Assembly: GCA_963789515.1 (NCBI GenBank) | Contig: CAWBKW010000004.1 | Location: forward strand, 496,001-560,000 | DNA length: 64,000 bases | Direction of reading: 5' to 3' | Source: JBAXEO01 sp963789515 | GTDB taxonomy: Bacteria > Actinomycetota > Coriobacteriia > Anaerosomatales > JAAXUF01 | Shown: piece after piece, positions 50,837 through 61,212 of the stretch | Position numbering within the stretch: position 1 is the stretch's first letter | Layout: every line of letters begins with the position of its first letter | The notes under the pieces: generated by a model | Databases searched by the model: none | What the model saw: the letters and a program-made list of their open reading frames with translations, nothing else | What the model was told of the DNA's origin: nothing | Program-made: the position numbers and the translations under genes

Positions 50837-53404
50837 TTACGGAGACTTCAGCCGAAACAGCTGGCTCCCAACACTTGCCGGAACTGTGACGGAAATTTGG
50901 CCGGCGTTGGTGATGGTGGATTGCGCGACGGGAGACCAGGAATTCGGAAGCAAGAGGTTCGTGTTTTCCTGAAGTTGGAAGCCAGATGCGCCCGCGGGCC
51001 ACGAGACGATCACAAACGCATTGGACCGCGTGATGCTTAGTGAAGGCGCAACCGCATCCCCGTAAAGGCGGGCCACTTGGGGACGCATCGCGCCATTGAC
51101 CGTGGGGAAGCTGCCGCCGATGAGGATGTTGCCGTCCGGTTGCAAGGCCATAGAATAAACCCCCGCATAATAAGTCCCCGCAGAATACCAGCCACCAAAT
51201 GTGCCGGGATTGAAACTGCTGTCCAGACTGCCATCGGCGTTACGCCGCGCAATCCCGTATGTGTAGTAGTCGTAGATGTTTGTGCCATTCAAATTGTAGA
51301 AAGTACCACCAGTGAGCACCTTCCCGTCCGGCTGCGAGGCGACCGAACGTAGCTCCCCGTTCAATGTTGCGCCCGGATTGAAACTCCTGTCCAGATTCCC
51401 ATTGGCCTGGAGGCGGGCCACCTGATTGCGGCTTGCGCCGTGGACGGTGGAGAATCCCCCGCCGATGATCACCTTGCCATCCGACTGCAAGGCAATGGAG
51501 GAAACTCCAACATATCCGGGAACCGAATTGAAACTGCTATCGTAACTCCCATCGGCATTGAGCCGGGCAAGGATGTAATTCGTTTCATTGAATAAAAGGC
51601 TGCCACCGATCAGCACCTTGCCATCCGGTTGCAGCGCGAAGGAGTACACCGACATGTAACTAGCAGGAAAGTTTGTGGCGGGCAGGAAACTGTTGTCACG
51701 GCTGCCGTCGGCATTGAACCGGCCAAGGAAGTAGCGATGGATGTATTGGGTATCCTCTCCCGCGTACATCGGCCAGACAACGGTTATGTAGGCGCCGCCG
51801 ATGAGCACTTTGCCATCCGGTTGCACCAGGATGTCCGTGGCCTCGGGAAAAGCCGGATCACAAGTGTACCAAGGTGGACACCCGTTGCCAGGGTTGAGCG
51901 GGGTCAGGTCTGGATGAAAACCATAGTCCAGACTTCCGTTGGTGTTGAGCCGGGCCACGCAGTTGCAGTTCGTGCCATTGACGCTGTTGAACGAACCACC
52001 GAGGAGCACCTTGCCATCCGCCTGCAACGCTATCGCATGGACCGCGCCATTCACGCCTGTCCCCGGGTCGAACGTGCGGTCCAGACTGCCGTTGGCGTTG
52101 AGGCGGGCAATCCCGTTGCGGTTTGTGCCTTGGACGCTGTCGAAGGAGCCGCCGAGGAGCACCTTGCCGTCCGGTTGCACCACGACGGACCTAACTTGGT
52201 TGCTGATTTCTTCGCCAGGATCGAAACTAACATCGAGACTGCCAGCGGCATTCAGCGCCGCAATGTAGTTGCGGATTGTTCCGCGGATGCCGGTGAAGGC
52301 CCCCCCAAGCAAGACCCTCCCGTCCGGCTGCACTGCGACTGCCAAAACATCGCTGTCAGCACCCTTGGACAGGCTGAAACCGCCATCGAGCGAGCCGTCG
52401 GCGTTGAGCCGGGCAAGATTGATGGAGTTGGTGACATTGACGGCGAACGTGCCGCCAACGATCACCTTGCCATCGCCCTGCACAGCAAGAGAGTTAACCG
52501 CGAAATAGTCCGTGAGATAGTTGGCTGTAAGCACCGTGCCGGGACTGAAACTGCCATCCAAACTCCCATTGGCGTTGAGCCGGGCGACGCCATTGCAGTT
52601 CGTTCCATTCATCGCCGTGAAACCGCCGCCGATGACAATCTTTCCATCCGCCTGCAAGGCCAGGGAAGCAACCCAAGAGGAGTTTGGGCCTGTGCCAGGA
52701 TTGAAACTGCCATCCAGACTGCCGTTGGCCTCGAGCCGGGTGACGTGGTTTCGGTTCGTGCCATTGACCGACTGGAAACCGCCTGCGATGAGCACCTTCC
52801 CATCAGGTTGAACCGCGATCGCATAAACAGGGAAAGTGCCCAAGCCGGGATTGAAACCGCTGTCCAACGTGCCGTTGGCATTGAGCCGGGCAATCCCGTT
52901 GCGCTCCGCCCCGTTGATCGTGGTGAAATTGCCGCCGATGAGCACCTTGCCATCCGATTGAACGGCGATCGAATAGACGACTTCATATCCGTCGACCACG
53001 TCCATAGTCGCGGAGAAGGTGGGGTCCAAACTCCCGTCGGCATTGAGTCGAAAAACGCCCGAATAATTGCCCACCAGCACCTTGCCATCCGCCTGCAGCA
53101 CTAAACAGAAAACTCCGCCCGGTAGCGCAGCGGGATTGAAGCTGCTGTCGCCACTCCCGTCCGCGTTTAGTCGCGCAATATCCCGGCGCGGCAGGCCTTT
53201 CACCGCCGTGAACCAGCCGCCAATGATCACCTTTCCATCCGGTTGCAGCGCGAGGGCGGTCACCTGATCGTTGACGCCCGAGCCGGGATCAAAGGAGAGG
53301 TCCACGTCCCCAGGCGCACCGTGCAAGTGAAAACAGAGGGGGCTCAGTTGCAGCAGCAAACTGCCCGCGAGAATGATTGTCCTGACCAAGTCCAGTTTTT
53401 TCAT
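50837..53404 (-). CDS. Delta-60 repeat exported protein, intact
   Basis: This is 855 residues in one clean frame. Signal MKKLDLVRTIILAGSLLLQL, then about 16-18 delta-60 units of roughly 45-50 residues (LQPDGKVIIGGWFTAVKGLP, RRDIARLNADGSGDSSFNP, LQADGKVLVGNYSGVFRLN). The C-terminal module is SNAFVIVSWPAGASGFQLQE ... LFRLKSP. It is a paralogue of the downstream gene; promoters, signals and tails are nearly the same, so the pair arose by tandem duplication. The intact frame shows that frameshifts are not uniform. It probably forms one or two beta-propellers outside the cell; binding partner unknown. Confidence 0.85.
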   Translation of the reverse strand: MKKLDLVRTIILAGSLLLQLSPLCFHLHGAPGDVDLSFDPGSGVNDQVTALALQPDGKVIIGGWFTAVKGLPRRDIARLNADGSGDSSFNPAALPGGVFCLVLQADGKVLVGNYSGVFRLNADGSLDPTFSATMDVVDGYEVVYSIAVQSDGKVLIGGNFTTINGAERNGIARLNANGTLDSGFNPGLGTFPVYAIAVQPDGKVLIAGGFQSVNGTNRNHVTRLEANGSLDGSFNPGTGPNSSWVASLALQADGKIVIGGGFTAMNGTNCNGVARLNANGSLDGSFSPGTVLTANYLTDYFAVNSLAVQGDGKVIVGGTFAVNVTNSINLARLNADGSLDGGFSLSKGADSDVLAVAVQPDGRVLLGGAFTGIRGTIRNYIAALNAAGSLDVSFDPGEEISNQVRSVVVQPDGKVLLGGSFDSVQGTNRNGIARLNANGSLDRTFDPGTGVNGAVHAIALQADGKVLLGGSFNSVNGTNCNCVARLNTNGSLDYGFHPDLTPLNPGNGCPPWYTCDPAFPEATDILVQPDGKVLIGGAYITVVWPMYAGEDTQYIHRYFLGRFNADGSRDNSFLPATNFPASYMSVYSFALQPDGKVLIGGSLLFNETNYILARLNADGSYDSSFNSVPGYVGVSSIALQSDGKVIIGGGFSTVHGASRNQVARLQANGNLDRSFNPGATLNGELRSVASQPDGKVLTGGTFYNLNGTNIYDYYTYGIARRNADGSLDSSFNPGTFGGWYSAGTYYAGVYSMALQPDGNILIGGSFPTVNGAMRPQVARLYGDAVAPSLSITRSNAFVIVSWPAGASGFQLQENTNLLLPNSWSPVAQSTITNAGQISVTVPASVGSQLFRLKSP

Positions 53405-53424
53405 AAAAATGTGCTTTCAACCAG

Positions 53425-53454
53425 TCATGCGGATTCGGCGGTCAAAACCCCTCA
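53425..53454 (-). promoter_or_regulatory. Bipartite motif upstream of the intact delta-60 gene
   Basis: Same boxes and 15-base spacing as at 50777-50806. The stretch from ATG back to beyond GAGGGG is almost identical in both, including TGGTTGAAAGCAC between box and start. This could be due to recent duplication, but the copies before the kinase and barrel-like genes are not duplicates of that kind. Confidence 0.6.
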
Positions 53455-53485
53455 AATAGTTTTCCGGGTAGGGGTTCATTGATAT

Positions 53486-53650
53486 CTAGGGCGACCTGAG
53501 CCGAAACAGCTTGCTCCCAACACTTGCCGGAACTGTAACGGAAATGTGGCCGGCGTTGGTGCTGGCGGGCTGCGCGACTGCAACCCAGGCATGCGAAGTG
53601 AGGCTCGCACTCTCCTGAAGCCGGCTCCCTCGGGACCCGTTGCGTACCGG
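53486..53650 (-). pseudogene. C-terminal relic of a third delta-60 gene
   Basis: The frame reads SLTSHAWVAVAQPASTNAGH, then ISVTVPASVGSKLFRLRSP and stop. It matches the last ~40 residues of the intact delta-60 protein (ISVTVPASVGSQLFRLKSP). DNA at 53466-53600 also aligns with 50820-50990. There is no repeat body upstream. It is the remains of a third tandem copy whose body was lost. Confidence 0.7.
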
Positions 53651-53715
53651 TTCAACAAAGAGAGCGGCAGCTTGCGCCGCCGCTCCCTGGTGTCCTTCGG
53701 CCAAGAGTAGTTCGC

Positions 53716-54180
53716 TTACTGAGTGACGATCGTTCCGTCGAACGCACCGGAGGTGTTGCCCGTGACTTGGTCAAGCAAGCGCTGCGAGATCACGGTCCCG
53801 CTGGCCTCAGCGAACCGACCCGTTCCACCGGTAATCGTCAGGATTTCCACAATGGAAACGAGATTGGGCGTACTCGTCGGAGTTGACTGTCCGAGAATGT
53901 CAGCGAAGACACGGTCTCCATTGGCGGCAATGAATTCAACGGACCCGATTCCCACGCGGGTCAAGAGGTTAACCTCAGCATCGTAAGTCATCGTGAATTT
54001 ACCAAGATGTGTGCCGTTTCCTGTGCCGCTCCCGGTGACGGCCAACGTGGGGAATTGAACTGCGTGGGTTTCAACGGCTTGGAAGGAGCCTTTAAAGGGC
54101 GTTTCCGCCGCCATGGCGCCAGGCAGCGCTGCCGTCAAGAAGAGGGCTGCCATTTGTAGATAGATGATGCTTTTTTTCAT
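53716..54180 (-). CDS. Small exported barrel-like protein
   Basis: An intact 154-residue frame with signal MKKSIIYLQMAALFLTAALPGAMA. The body is beta-rich: THLGKFTMTYDAEVNLLT, GIGSVEFIAANGDRVFADI, ITGGTGRFAEASGTVISQRL, TGNTSGAFDGTI. The GGTGRFAxASG pattern recalls allene-oxide-cyclase-like barrels and small exported proteins I associate with Verrucomicrobiota. No catalytic residues are recognised; a lipid or small-ligand binder is possible. The bipartite motif lies about 105 bases upstream. Confidence 0.7.
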   Translation of the reverse strand: MKKSIIYLQMAALFLTAALPGAMAAETPFKGSFQAVETHAVQFPTLAVTGSGTGNGTHLGKFTMTYDAEVNLLTRVGIGSVEFIAANGDRVFADILGQSTPTSTPNLVSIVEILTITGGTGRFAEASGTVISQRLLDQVTGNTSGAFDGTIVTQ

Positions 54181-54284
54181 ATTACGTTTTGCTTTCCTGC
54201 TGTTTGTTTGTTTTGCGGTCCGACGAAGCCTTCCCAGGCCGCGTCCGATCCGCGTTTGTGAAAGAGTTCATCCCTTTCAACCAG

Positions 54285-54314
54285 TCATGCGGATTGGGCG
54301 GTCGAAACCCCTCA
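54285..54314 (-). promoter_or_regulatory. Bipartite motif upstream of the barrel-like gene
   Basis: GAGGGG, 15 bases (TTTCGACCGCCCAAT), CCGCATGA on the minus strand, with three base changes from the delta-60 copies in the spacer. The second box ends about 105 bases before ATG 54180, leaving a longer leader than at the delta-60 genes. Confidence 0.55.
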
Positions 54315-54614
54315 AATGGTTTTTGTCGTCTGTGGCGAGCGGACTCGACGCTCCGGAGAAGGACATCACCGGGGGCGTAGCGTGGCGACGCAACGGTGGA
54401 CCCACAACCTTGGTGTGGTCGATCGCAAATACATCGAAGGGGTTCAGTCGGGAGAGTTGGAAGGGCCGGAAGTGCGGGTATCCGCTCGGCGGAGGGTCCC
54501 ATCTGACGGTTCTGGCGCAGGCTGAGCCGCGCTTCCGGGTGGTGGCGGAAGGGAGGAGGGCGCGAGGCTGTTCCGCAAGGGAAGGTTCACGTTGGCGGAT
54601 TTTGTGTGAGTCGC
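54315..54614. other. Intergenic region
   Basis: These 300 bases lie between the promoter motif and the GNAT gene. No gene or clear hairpin is seen. Confidence 0.45.
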
Positions 54615-55255
54615 TCATGTGCCCGTTCCAGCGAGGAATTGGCGCATGACATGCTGCCGGCAGCTCAGCCATTCCCGCTTCAGAATGGCGTAAAGATACT
54701 CGTCTGTCCATCGGCCCTTGAACCATAGACTTTGCTTCAAGTGCGCCTCGCGACGCATCCCCAGGCGTTCCAGCAGACGCCACGCTGCCGTGTTCCGTGG
54801 GTCCGTGTCGGTGCACACACGATGCAGGCCCAACTCCTCAAAAGCCATAGTTGAGCAGAGTCGCGGTCGCCTCCATCGCGAAACCCTTGCCGTGAAAACG
54901 CTGCGCGAGGGTGATGCCGATGGTGGCCTGCCGTGGATCTTCAAGGTGAATCTTGAGGGCGCAGTCGCCAATGAGAGAGGGTCGGTTTGAGAGTGATCGC
55001 GATCTGAAGCCATTGACCCGGCGGGAACGGCCCTCGCGACTGTTGCTCCTCGAGAAAAGCGACTGCCGCTTTCTTGGTAAATGCTTCCCAACCCTGAAAT
55101 CGGGCGATCCTGGAATCGTTGCGATAGGCCATGAACATTTTCAGGTCGGTGGTCCGCATGCGACGAAGAACCAATTGCGGCGACTCGATCCAGAGTATCG
55201 CTGTGGATTTAGATTTGTGATGCACGGCGCGGGTTTGCCCAAGGACGCGCCTCAC
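54615..55255 (-). CDS. RimJ/RimL-type GNAT acetyltransferase, frameshifts
   Basis: Reading across two shifts (near 54980 and 54870) gives WIESPQLVLRRMRTTDLKMF, YRNDSRIARFQGWEAFTK, GPFPPGQWLQIAITLK, IGDCALKIHLEDPRQATIGI, RFHGKGFAMEATATLLNYGF, and ELGLHRVCTDTDPRNTAAWR ... LLERLGMRREAHLKQSLWFK. The Q/RxxGxG/A acetyl-CoA loop appears as RFHGKGFA. The last part (EYLYAILKREW) ends a normal RimJ/RimL-type protein of ~170-190 residues. The start is uncertain: GTG 55255 or GTG 55225. It transfers acetyl to an amino group; substrate unknown. Confidence 0.7.
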
Positions 55256-55324
55256 TGACGGCGGGTCAAACGCGTCCAGTACGAAAAGGAGACGTAACTC
55301 CCGCCGGCTAGTGGAGGCGCATTG

Positions 55325-55900
55325 TTAGCCGTCCCCATTTCGATCCTTGCGAAGTCGCTTGGTCATCGTTGTGTCGGAGAACAACCGTCCGTCAAACTTG
55401 AACATCTCAGCCACCTCGCCAACTTTTGTAAATCCGGCTCGCAGATAGAGCCGTATTGCAGGCCCATTTGTGGACAGCACATGCAAATCAAGCCATTCCA
55501 GCCCAGTGTTCGCCAACGCCCACTCGGTAGCGTGCGACAGCAACGATGCGCCAAGACCAAGCCTGCGGTGATTGCGATCCACCCCCATGCCAAGCAAGCA
55601 GCGGTGCTCTGCAAAGCTTACAGGATGGGACCAGAGATCGATATGTCCCACGATTTGGCGATCTGAGGCGCGGGCGACCCATGCTCGTCGCCAGCCCGGA
55701 GAGCCAACGGGAACGTTTAGTCCAACTCGGAAGGACTCCTCTTTGTCGGCTGGAAACCGTGACTCACTTTGCGATCGAGGCATGAAATACCCGTTTTCTC
55801 CCTTGCCATTGTCAGACCGATGATCGTTCAGATACAGGAAGAACCCGTCACACCCTGTTTCATCAAGCGGCTCAATGATTATGCCGCGGGTCAGTTGCAT
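55325..55900 (-). CDS. GNAT acetyltransferase
   Basis: An intact 191-residue frame, MQLTRGIIIEPLDETG to KRLRKDRNGDG. The family core is VGHIDLWSHPV, HRCLLGMGVDRNHRRLGLGA (the acetyl-CoA pyrophosphate loop), SLLSHATEWALAN, LEWLDLHVLSTNGPAIRLYL, RAGFTKVGEVAEMF. It is a stand-alone GNAT with cytoplasmic location. It lies 69 bases upstream of the other GNAT on the same strand, so the two may be cotranscribed. Substrate unknown. Confidence 0.85.
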   Translation of the reverse strand: MQLTRGIIIEPLDETGCDGFFLYLNDHRSDNGKGENGYFMPRSQSESRFPADKEESFRVGLNVPVGSPGWRRAWVARASDRQIVGHIDLWSHPVSFAEHRCLLGMGVDRNHRRLGLGASLLSHATEWALANTGLEWLDLHVLSTNGPAIRLYLRAGFTKVGEVAEMFKFDGRLFSDTTMTKRLRKDRNGDG

Positions 55901-55959
55901 GACGTTTTACTCGTGTTGGTCCCCGGGTCCCGAGTCGCTCTCAATCAGCACCCGCGCCT

Positions 55960-56021
55960 CGCTCAGGACCGGGCTCTGGCTTCATGGAATAGTTCGATGA
56001 GTTGGTCTGCGTTCGCTATAT
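55960..56021 (-). pseudogene. Relic of a kinase-TPR gene start
   Basis: The minus strand encodes ANADQLIELFHEARAR after an ATA, nearly the same as the kinase start at 61120 (MANADQLIELFHQAKARP), and the DNA is about 90% alike over 40 bases. The rest is missing; the GNAT gene follows 60 bases on. It is the scar of a second kinase gene. Confidence 0.65.
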
Positions 56022-56046
56022 TTGTCCCTTAAGGGCTGCATTCCAT

Positions 56047-59000
56047 TCAATTCAACTCACTAAGCTTCTTGCTCCATTCGGCCGCTTTATCCGATTGACC
56101 CTTGGCTTCGTAGAGCTGCACCAGCCGCTGTAGGTTCTCCTTCACCCGCACCTTGCCGACGGCGGGAATTTTGTCCTCCCGCTGCTTCATGCCTTCGTAA
56201 CCGGAGAGGAGCAACGGCTCGGCTTCGGCGTATTTCTTCTGTCCCAGCAGACTGCCGCCGAGCATGTTCCGCGCGTTGAAGGTCAGCCAGTCGTCGGGAC
56301 GTTGCTTTTCGCGCAGGGCCAGGCACTCGCGGGCCAGCGGTTCGGCCTCGGCAAACTTTCTCTCAGCAAGCAAGGCACTGACGCTTCGGGCCAGTGCAGC
56401 ATAATCCCGGTAGGGAAAGCCCGATTGGTAAAGCTCCATTCGGGAGGCGTAATCCTTTTTCTGTTTCTCATCTTGGAGCAAGGCGATGGCCTCTTGTTGA
56501 ACACGGATGGCCTGCGAAAACTGGCCCACCCCCGCGTGCGCGGCGGCCAACGTGTCGAGGATCAACGCAGCTTTCCGGTCCGTGCCCGCAACCGCCTTTT
56601 CGGCCAAAGTCAAGGCGACTGGCCCGTCCCGGAGTTCTGGAGTAGCAGCGGTTGCCAGCCTCCAAGCAATTTCATTCAGGGTATAAGCGTTGGCGTGCTC
56701 GGCCGCTTCGAGAAAGAGGGTTTTGGCTTCGGCAATATTGCCCTGACGACCGAGCACCTCGGCTAGGTTTTTCAACGCTTCGGCTGCGTCAGGGCTGCCG
56801 TTGCCGGATAGTTTCTTGTGGAGCGCGAACGATTCGCGCGCTGTGGCTTCGGCTTCGGCGAGCCTGGCTTGATCGCGGAGAACGGAGGTCAAGTAGTCCA
56901 AGGCCCGGGCAACCTCGGTATGTTCATTGCCGTGAAGCTTCCGGCGGATCGCCAGCGCCTCGCGTGCCGTGGTTTCAGCCTCGGTGAGTTTCCCTTGGTC
57001 GCTGAGGAAAACGGCGAATTGCAGGAGGGAATTAGCCGCTTCAGGACTATCGTTTCCGTGGACTCTTCGGCGCGACGCCAGTTCCTCGCGATACAGGATT
57101 TCAGCCTCAGCCAGCTTGCCTTGCGCGCAGAGGAGTCTGACGAGTTGCGATCTAAGTGCCGCATCGTTGGGAACGATCGCGATGGCCTGGCGATACTCCA
57201 CCGCGGCGGCATCGGGTCGGCCCGCGCGTTCCAGCATGCCTGCCAGCGTCGAAATGGTAAACACTTCCTCCTGGCGGTAGAAGGCGTACTGCGGCACATC
57301 GGCAGCCAGCACCGCATACAGGTCGATGGCCGCTCGGTAGTGACGCACGGCCTCATCCGTTCGTCCGAGCACGTTTACGACGTCTCCTATTAGCCGGTGG
57401 CTGAACGCCTGTTCCTGCCGGAAGTAAGGCTGAGCAGGGAAATCGCGGGCCCCCCTCTCAAAAACCTGCAAGGCTTTCAGAAGGACCTGCTCAGCCTGGT
57501 CCGGCCGGCTGGTGTTCTGTAGTGACTGCCCGAGCTGCCATTGGCTGTGTCCCAGTCCCTCGCGATAGTCGCTGCGCGCTGGGTTCTTCGCCACCAATTG
57601 TTCAAGTACAGCGACGGCCTCGCGCGCCACCGGCTCGGCTTCAGCCGCCTTTCCTTCATCGCGGAGAAGAACGGCCAAATCGCCAAGCGCCGCGGCCACG
57701 TCCGGATGCTCGTTGCCCAGCAGTTTTCGGTTCATCGCCACCGTCTCGCGATAGAGTTTCTCTGCTTCTTGTTGGCGACCGCTCTTGGTCAGCAGTTCAA
57801 CCAACTTCTTCTGGTAGGCGGGCACCATGGGAAAGTCCGCCAGCAATGATTCATAAAGACCGATGGCCTGGCCATAGGCTTCCTTGGCTTTTTCGATTTC
57901 TCCCTTTTGCTGATAGGCATTCCCCTGTTTGAAACATGCGGATGCCTTCCCGGACCTTTCCCCGGGTCCGGCAGTCCCAAGAGGGCCGCCGCCTCAGCCT
58001 GACGCTCGCGGAGATCGTTCTGCGGCACGTCCTCCATCGAGCCGATGGATTTATAGAACCAATTGCGGGCCTCTGCTTGGTTATCCAGTTGCCAGCGGAC
58101 CATGGCACCATAAAACCCTTCCCAACCGCTGAACTCCAACCCAGGGCCGCAAGAACTTGCTCCTTCTTCCTAAACGCCCACAGGCACTTTTCCCAATCGC
58201 CGGCGTTGTAGTAGCTCTCGATCAGGCCCTGCCAGCGGTGTACGGCGATGTGGTTGGGCTGCGTCTCCGCCTCCTTCTTCGCCAGTTCGACTGCCGAGTC
58301 TGGATGCTTTCGCCACAGCTCCTGGGCCTTGCCGAGTTCGGCCTCGGCCTCTTGCTTCCGGCCGTCATTCCGCAGGAGAATCCCCAGTTTGTTGTGGGTG
58401 CGGGCGAGTTCACGCCAATAATCCGGCACCCTCGGATTAGCGGTCGTCAACTTTTCGCAACGGTCGATCGCTCGGTGATAAAGCTTCTCCAGCTCCTGCA
58501 ATTGTCCCGTGTTCCGCAGCAGATAGACTAGCTGCGCTTGACTCTGCAGCAAGTCCACTTGGTATCGATCCACCGTGGGAAAGTCGGCCACGAGCCTTTC
58601 GTTAACAGCCAGGGCTTGGCGGTACGCTTCTTCCGCGTCGTGGGGGCGTGCCGTTTGCACCAATCGGCCGAGTTCGGTCAGCGTGGCCGCGAATTCCCGG
58701 CGGTAGTCCGGCACCGCGGGGAAGTCGCGAACCAGCGGCTCCAGCACGGCCAAGGCTTTGCGGTAAGCCACTTCGGCTTCTGGGAGTCGGTTGGAGTCGC
58801 GCAGGACGAAAGCCAGGCCCCTGTAGCAGCCGGAGAGTGCATGCCGGTTGTCGGCGTCGGCAGGAGACTCCGCCGCTAACTTTTCCAAAATCTCTCTCGC
58901 CTGAATATAGAGCTCTTCCGCTTCGCCGTAATTGCCGATATCCGCCCTCAGGAAATTGGCCAGATGGCCATACGCACGCCCCAAATCGGCACGATAACCA

Positions 59001-61120
59001 AGTAGGTCAGGATGCTCGGCTGCGAGCTTCACCAGGACTTGCAGGCCTCGCCGGTAGACCTGCTCCCCCTCAGCTCTACGCCCACTGGAATTGAGAAGAC
59101 CGGCCAGACCAGTGTAAGCCTGAACGAAGTGCTCCTCGTACTCGCGCACACTAGGATGCTCGATCAGCAGTTGCTCCGCGATCTCGAAAGCCCTGTGGAG
59201 GTTCGTGCTTGCCGATTCCCATTGGCCAGCACCCCTCAGCAATTCACCACTGAGCGTGTACATGGGGACGAGGTCGCTCCGGAACCCGGGGAGGCTCGGG
59301 TTTTCACGGGCAAGCTTTTCCCACAGGGTGGCGATCTTCTGCAGCGTCAGCAGGGCATTGACCGGGTCCGTTGGTGTGCGCGTAACTTGGTGAAGCCCCT
59401 TCGATCCTTTGAAAAACCCGGCCAACCGCTTGGGATACTCCGTGTTGTCAGGGTGGTCGGCAACGAGCTTCTCTGCGATTCGGAAGCTTGCCGAAAGAGC
59501 GGACACTGCGTCGTCGTTGCGGTCCAGTCCTTGGTAGATCATACAGAGACGTCCAAAGAGCGCCGCCATCTCGGCCTGGATCTCCGGATCGTCGCTCTTT
59601 TGTTGGAGAAAGCCTTCGTAGTATTGGCGGGCAGCTTCGAGGAGTTGCATACGCAGAGGCTGCAACCCTGGCGCTTCAAGCAGTGTGCTCTCGCTGGCCA
59701 GCGTGAAATAGTCGTCAACGGCCTTGCGGGCCTTTTGCAGGTTTGCTTCGGCGTGCGCGCGCTGCCTCTCGGCCTCGGCACGCTGCTCAGCTTCGGCCGC
59801 GCGGGCCGCCTCAGCGACACGTTCGGCCCGCGTCGCCCGCACCGCCTGCAGCGTGCTCCCTAACACGCCGAGCCCAAGCACCATGATGAGCCCTGCCGCC
59901 GCCGCGAACCCGAACTTGTGGCGCCGCACGCTCTTCTGGAACTCGTACCACCGGCTGGGCGGACAGGCCGTGACCGGCTCGTTGTCCAAATGGCGCTGCA
60001 GGTCCATCGCCAGGGCGTTCGCCGTTTCGTACCGGCGCGTCCGGTCCTTCTCCAGCGCCTTCATCACAACCCAATCGAGATCGCCGCGCACCAGGTGAAT
60101 GAGTTTGGGCGCGTCGGTGTGGCGGTGTTTGGCCGTGGTGGTCAGGTCCGCGGCCAGCATCGTGCTCAGCCGCGTCGAGGGCCGGACCGGTTCCTTCTCT
60201 CGAATGATCCGGCGCATCGCATCCAGCCCGGCAGCCATCAACTCCTTGGCGTCAAACGGCGTCTGGCCCGCGAGCAATTCGTAGAGCAGCACTCCGAGCG
60301 AGTAGATGTCCGTGCGCGTGTCAATGTCCAGGCTCGTCATCTCCGCCTGCTCCGGACTCATGTAGGCGGGGGTGCCGATGAATTGCTCGAACGCCGTGAA
60401 GACCGTCTTGTCCGTCAGATGCCCGATCGTGGCTTTGGCGATGCCGAAATCAATCACCTTGGGCACCGCCGTGCGCTCGTCCTGCGTCACCAGAATGTTC
60501 GACGGCTTGATGTCGCGGTGGATGATGCCCTTCTGATGCGCGTGCTGGATGGCGTGACAGACCTGGATAAACAGGTCCAGTCGCTCGGCGGTGGAGAGAT
60601 TCTTCTGGTCGCAGTAGTCGGTGATTTTAATGCCCCGAACCAATTCCATGACGAAGTAGGGCCGGCCCGTCTCCGTCGCGCCGGCATCGAAGACTTTGGC
60701 AATGTTCGCATGGTCCATCATGGCCAACGCCTGGCGCTCGGCTTCAAAGCGGGCCACCACCTGCTTGGTGTCCATCCCCAGCTTGATCACTTTGAACGCC
60801 ACGCGGCGGCGTACCGGCTCTTCCTGCTCCGCCATGTACACCACGCCGCAGCCGCCTTCGCCGATTTTCTGGAGCAGCTTGTAGTGGCCGATCTTGTCGC
60901 CGGGCTTCTCGGTGAGCAGGGTAACCGGAGGAAGCACCTGGGTGTGCTTCAGAAAGTCGGATTCGCCTTCGTCAGCGTCCGCTTCCAGCAGTGAAACAAT
61001 TTGCTCCTTTAACGCCGCGTCGTCCCGGCAGGCCTCGGCCAGGAACCGCTCTCGCTCCGCGCCTGCCGGCCGGGCCTTGGCTTGGTGGAACAGTTCGATG
61101 AGTTGGTCTGCGTTCGCCAT
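56047..61120 (-). CDS. Membrane serine/threonine kinase with long TPR region, frameshifts
   Basis: About 1,690 residues. Residues ~80-370 are a Hanks-type kinase: GEGGCGVVY (P-loop), VAFKVIKLG (catalytic Lys), IIHRDIKPSNILV, KVIDFGIAKA and GTPAYMSPEQAE. A membrane segment near residue 405-430 (FGFAAAAGLIMVLGLGVLGS) is followed by a charged coiled-coil stretch (AARAAEAEQRAEAERQRAHA) and more than 15 TPR-like units (AEILYREELASRRRVHGNDS and similar). Frame shifts lie at about 58140, 57950 and 57850. The N-terminus (MANADQLIELFHQAKARPAG) is typical of kinases next to PF07638-type ECF factors. The ECF gene lies 93 bases upstream on the same strand. It probably phosphorylates the sigma factor or its partners; substrates are unknown. 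Confidence 0.85.
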
Positions 61121-61155
61121 AATTAATTGATGAAGGCGCTTTGTCCTTCATCTGT

Positions 61156-61185
61156 TCATGCGGATTCCAGCCGTCAATCCCCTCA
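61156..61185 (-). promoter_or_regulatory. Bipartite motif upstream of the kinase gene
   Basis: GAGGGG, 15 bases (ATTGACGGCTGGAAT), CCGCATGA on the minus strand, about 36 bases before ATG 61120. The spacer is clearly different from the delta-60 copies while both boxes and spacing are kept, so the conservation is not just recent duplication. Confidence 0.65.
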
Positions 61186-61212
61186 AAATCTTTGTTGCCT
61201 CCAGCGATTCCG

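Noticed and set aside
51629..53104. 491-residue plus-strand frame opposite the intact delta-60 gene
   Set aside because: It lies entirely antisense to a clear, repeat-rich protein; repeated DNA with strong codon bias opens the opposite frame. No signal, motif or ribosome site supports it.
59918..60994. 358-residue plus-strand frame opposite the kinase
   Set aside because: Antisense to the kinase domain, which has all catalytic motifs.
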